Shown here: in pieces, positions 5,411 to 6,326 of the stretch
How the letters are laid out: every line of letters begins with the position of its first letter
Numbering within the stretch: position 1 is the first letter of the stretch
Source: an uncultured Selenomonas sp.
Lineage (GTDB): Bacteria; Bacillota; Negativicutes; Selenomonadales; Selenomonadaceae
Length of the DNA: 6,326 bases
Direction: 5' to 3'
Assembly: GCA_947097535.1 (NCBI GenBank)
Contig: CAMURM010000105.1
Location: 1-6,326, forward strand
Notes under the pieces: model-generated
Told to the model about the DNA's origin: nothing
The model's database searches: none
What the model saw: only the letters and a program-made list of their open reading frames with translations
Made by a program: the position numbers and the translations under genes

Positions 5411-5428
5411 CCCCTTTCCCCTTGTCAA
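5400..5428 (-). promoter_or_regulatory. Promoter of the toxin-antitoxin operon
   Basis: On the - strand, TTGACA (5428-5423) is a perfect -35 box, followed after 17 bases by TACATT (5405-5400), a 4-of-6 match to the -10 consensus. The predicted start is near 5393, with a very short leader that contains the antitoxin ribosome binding site. TACA/TGTA half-sites overlap the -10 box and could be the antitoxin operator. Confidence 0.75.
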
Positions 5429-5469
5429 TGAAAATATCAGTGCAAGCGGCGAATGCGGCGGGAATCCTC

Positions 5470-5497
5470 TTGAATCCGCGCCGCGTTGTGCTATAAT
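5470..5497 (+). promoter_or_regulatory. Promoter for the exported protein gene and possibly hslO
   Basis: TTGAAT (5470-5475, 4 of 6 to the -35 consensus) and a perfect TATAAT (5492-5497) are 16 bases apart. Transcription should begin near 5504, at the edge of the 14-bp palindrome CACCTTGCAAGGTG (5506-5519). It diverges from the toxin-antitoxin promoter about 65 bases to the left. Confidence 0.7.
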
Positions 5498-5505
5498 GAA
5501 CGATA

Positions 5506-5519
5506 CACCTTGCAAGGTG
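5506..5519. repeat. Perfect 14-bp palindrome at the predicted transcription start
   Basis: CACCTTGCAAGGTG is fully self-complementary and sits right after the -10 box, just past the predicted start site. A repressor bound there would block initiation. In RNA it would leave only a 2-base loop, so the hairpin would need to open the inner pairs. A DNA operator is the likelier reading, but it may be chance. Confidence 0.4.
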
Positions 5520-5544
5520 GCTTAGAACGTTTTGAGGAGGCATT

Positions 5545-6093
5545 TTGACCTTGTGGCATAAATTTTTGCGGTACAGTCTGCTTGTAGTGTTCTTTCTGGC
5601 GACGAGCGGGGGCGTTGGCTGGGCGAATCATGCGGTGCGCGTTTCGGATCTCGATGCGGCGGCGTTCGTCGTGCGCTATAACGAGGCGGCGGCGCGGGCG
5701 GATTCTGTCGTGCGCCTTTCGCCGCCGCTTCTGTCGAAGGACGTGAAGCTGCAAAACTATCGCGTCTACGAAGCGAGTTTGCTGGGAATCGAGGAGAAAG
5801 GGCGCATTTTTCTGAACGTCAATGCGTCGGGGGCGCTTTCGAGCATTGTCATGAAGAGTGAGCAGGAGGCTGTCGTGCGCTCTTTGGCATTGCGCCGCGT
5901 CCTGACGCTCGCTTTGGAGAGTCTGGGGCTGACGGAGGAGGAGAGGGCTGACTTCTTCAGCTCGGAGGAGAAGGAGCCGAGCGGCGGCGTCCTGCGCCAT
6001 GCGTGGTGTAAGGCAGCGGGGCGCAAGATCGTCGCCTTCTACGACCGCGTCCATGCGCCCGACATTCTCGTGCTCTACGCGTGGGATGAGTGA
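5545..6093 (+). CDS. Exported protein of unknown function
   Basis: I do not recognise this 182-residue protein. Residues 1-27 form a clear signal peptide: a basic start (HKFLRY), the hydrophobic run SLLVVFFLA, and a probable signal peptidase I site after GWA at about residue 27, so the mature protein should be periplasmic or otherwise outside the cytoplasm. The mature part has a helical stretch (DLDAAAFVVRYNEAAARA, 35-52), strand-like segments (YRVYEASLLG, 72-81; GRIFLNVNASG, 86-96), a helix rich in Leu/Arg (112-128), an acidic patch (131-144, EEERADFFSSEEKE), and a final strand DILVLYAWDE. There is one cysteine (C155), so no internal disulfide. The start is TTG 5545, 4 bases after GAGGAGG (5534-5540); TTG 5551, at 10 bases, is almost equally possible. 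It has its own promoter and lies 30 bases ahead of hslO, probably in one transcript. No catalytic motif was seen. Confidence 0.8.
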   Translation: MTLWHKFLRYSLLVVFFLATSGGVGWANHAVRVSDLDAAAFVVRYNEAAARADSVVRLSPPLLSKDVKLQNYRVYEASLLGIEEKGRIFLNVNASGALSSIVMKSEQEAVVRSLALRRVLTLALESLGLTEEERADFFSSEEKEPSGGVLRHAWCKAAGRKIVAFYDRVHAPDILVLYAWDE

Positions 6094-6123
6094 AGTGATG
6101 TGAAATAAGGAGGAATCCCTCGG

Positions 6124-6326
6124 ATGAAGGATACTTTGGTCAAGGCGATCGCGGGCGATTTCCGCATCTATGCGGCGCGGACGACGGGGCTTGTCGGCGA
6201 GGCGGTGCGCCGCCACGACTGCTATCCCGTCGCTGCGGCGGCGCTCGGACGCACGATGACGGGAGCGCTACTCCTCGCGGCGAACCTCAAAAACGAGGAG
6301 GCGCTGACCGTGAAGTTTTCCGGTGC
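6124..6326 (+). CDS. hslO: Hsp33 redox-regulated chaperone, N-terminal part (cut by window end)
   Basis: The first 67 codons are present. Hsp33 is a cytoplasmic holdase that is switched on by oxidative unfolding of a C-terminal zinc-binding cysteine domain and protects unfolding proteins during oxidative stress. The N-terminus reads MKDTLVKAIAGDFRIYAART, followed by an RRHDCYPVAAAALGRTMTGA segment at 29-48 and LTVKFSG at the window edge. This closely tracks B. subtilis Hsp33 (LVKALA, AYAARTT, RRHGTWP, SAALGRTMTASL, LTVKIEG; from memory). The start ATG 6124 has AAGGAGG at 6107-6113 with a 10-base gap. The redox-active cysteines that define the C-terminal switch lie beyond the window, so an intact switch cannot be confirmed. 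It follows the exported protein gene by 30 bases and probably shares its promoter. Confidence 0.95.
   Translation, partial: MKDTLVKAIAGDFRIYAARTTGLVGEAVRRHDCYPVAAAALGRTMTGALLLAANLKNEEALTVKFSG

Noticed and set aside
5456..5485. GCGGCG/CGCCGC inverted repeat with a bulge around the -35 box of the exported-protein promoter.
   Set aside because: Only six clean pairs plus three after a bulge, in low-complexity GC-rich sequence; likely chance.

Overview
The window looks like chromosomal DNA from a Gram-negative-walled Firmicute of the class Negativicutes (Selenomonas or a relative). A TonB-dependent outer-membrane receptor shows that the cell has an outer membrane. The heat-shock chaperone fragment at the right end instead matches the Bacillus-type Hsp33 N-terminus closely (from memory of the family), and strong AGGAGG-type ribosome binding sites with TTG starts fit Firmicutes. 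The genus is inferred, not proven. Coding DNA is visibly GC-rich; the 2938-3510 gap is more AT-rich.

Left part (1-2937, + strand): an uptake operon, probably for a ferric siderophore or another metal chelate such as a corrinoid. It holds the C-terminal part of a TonB-dependent receptor, a periplasmic substrate-binding protein, and a FecCD/BtuC-type permease that overlaps the binding-protein gene by ATGA. The receptor would carry ligand across the outer membrane, the binding protein would capture it, and the permease would move it across the inner membrane. The ABC ATPase that normally follows is absent here.

Middle gap (2938-3510): no convincing gene. It holds a perfect 15-bp inverted repeat without a T-run, a strong intrinsic terminator at 3078-3127, an 11-bp inverted repeat around an AT-rich core (3238-3275), two adjacent potential hairpins (3296-3347), a perfect-consensus sigma-70 promoter (TTGACA-17-TATAAT), and a leader that can form alternative hairpins.

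Centre (3511-4868): a sodium-coupled dicarboxylate/amino-acid symporter family protein. Its substrate-site residues resemble serine/threonine carriers more than glutamate/aspartate carriers. The gene ends at a terminator whose symmetry lets it serve both strands.

Right-centre (4889-5428, - strand): a RelB-like antitoxin and RelE-like toxin pair with its own promoter, convergent with the symporter gene. The toxin most likely starts at a TTG inside the antitoxin gene.

Right end (5470-6326, + strand): a promoter divergent from the toxin-antitoxin promoter, then an unrecognised exported protein of about 180 residues, then the start of hslO (Hsp33), cut by the window edge. No RNA gene, CRISPR array, insertion sequence or prophage was seen. 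I found no convincing novel multi-gene system; the most unusual parts are the 2938-3510 gap and the substituted symporter site.
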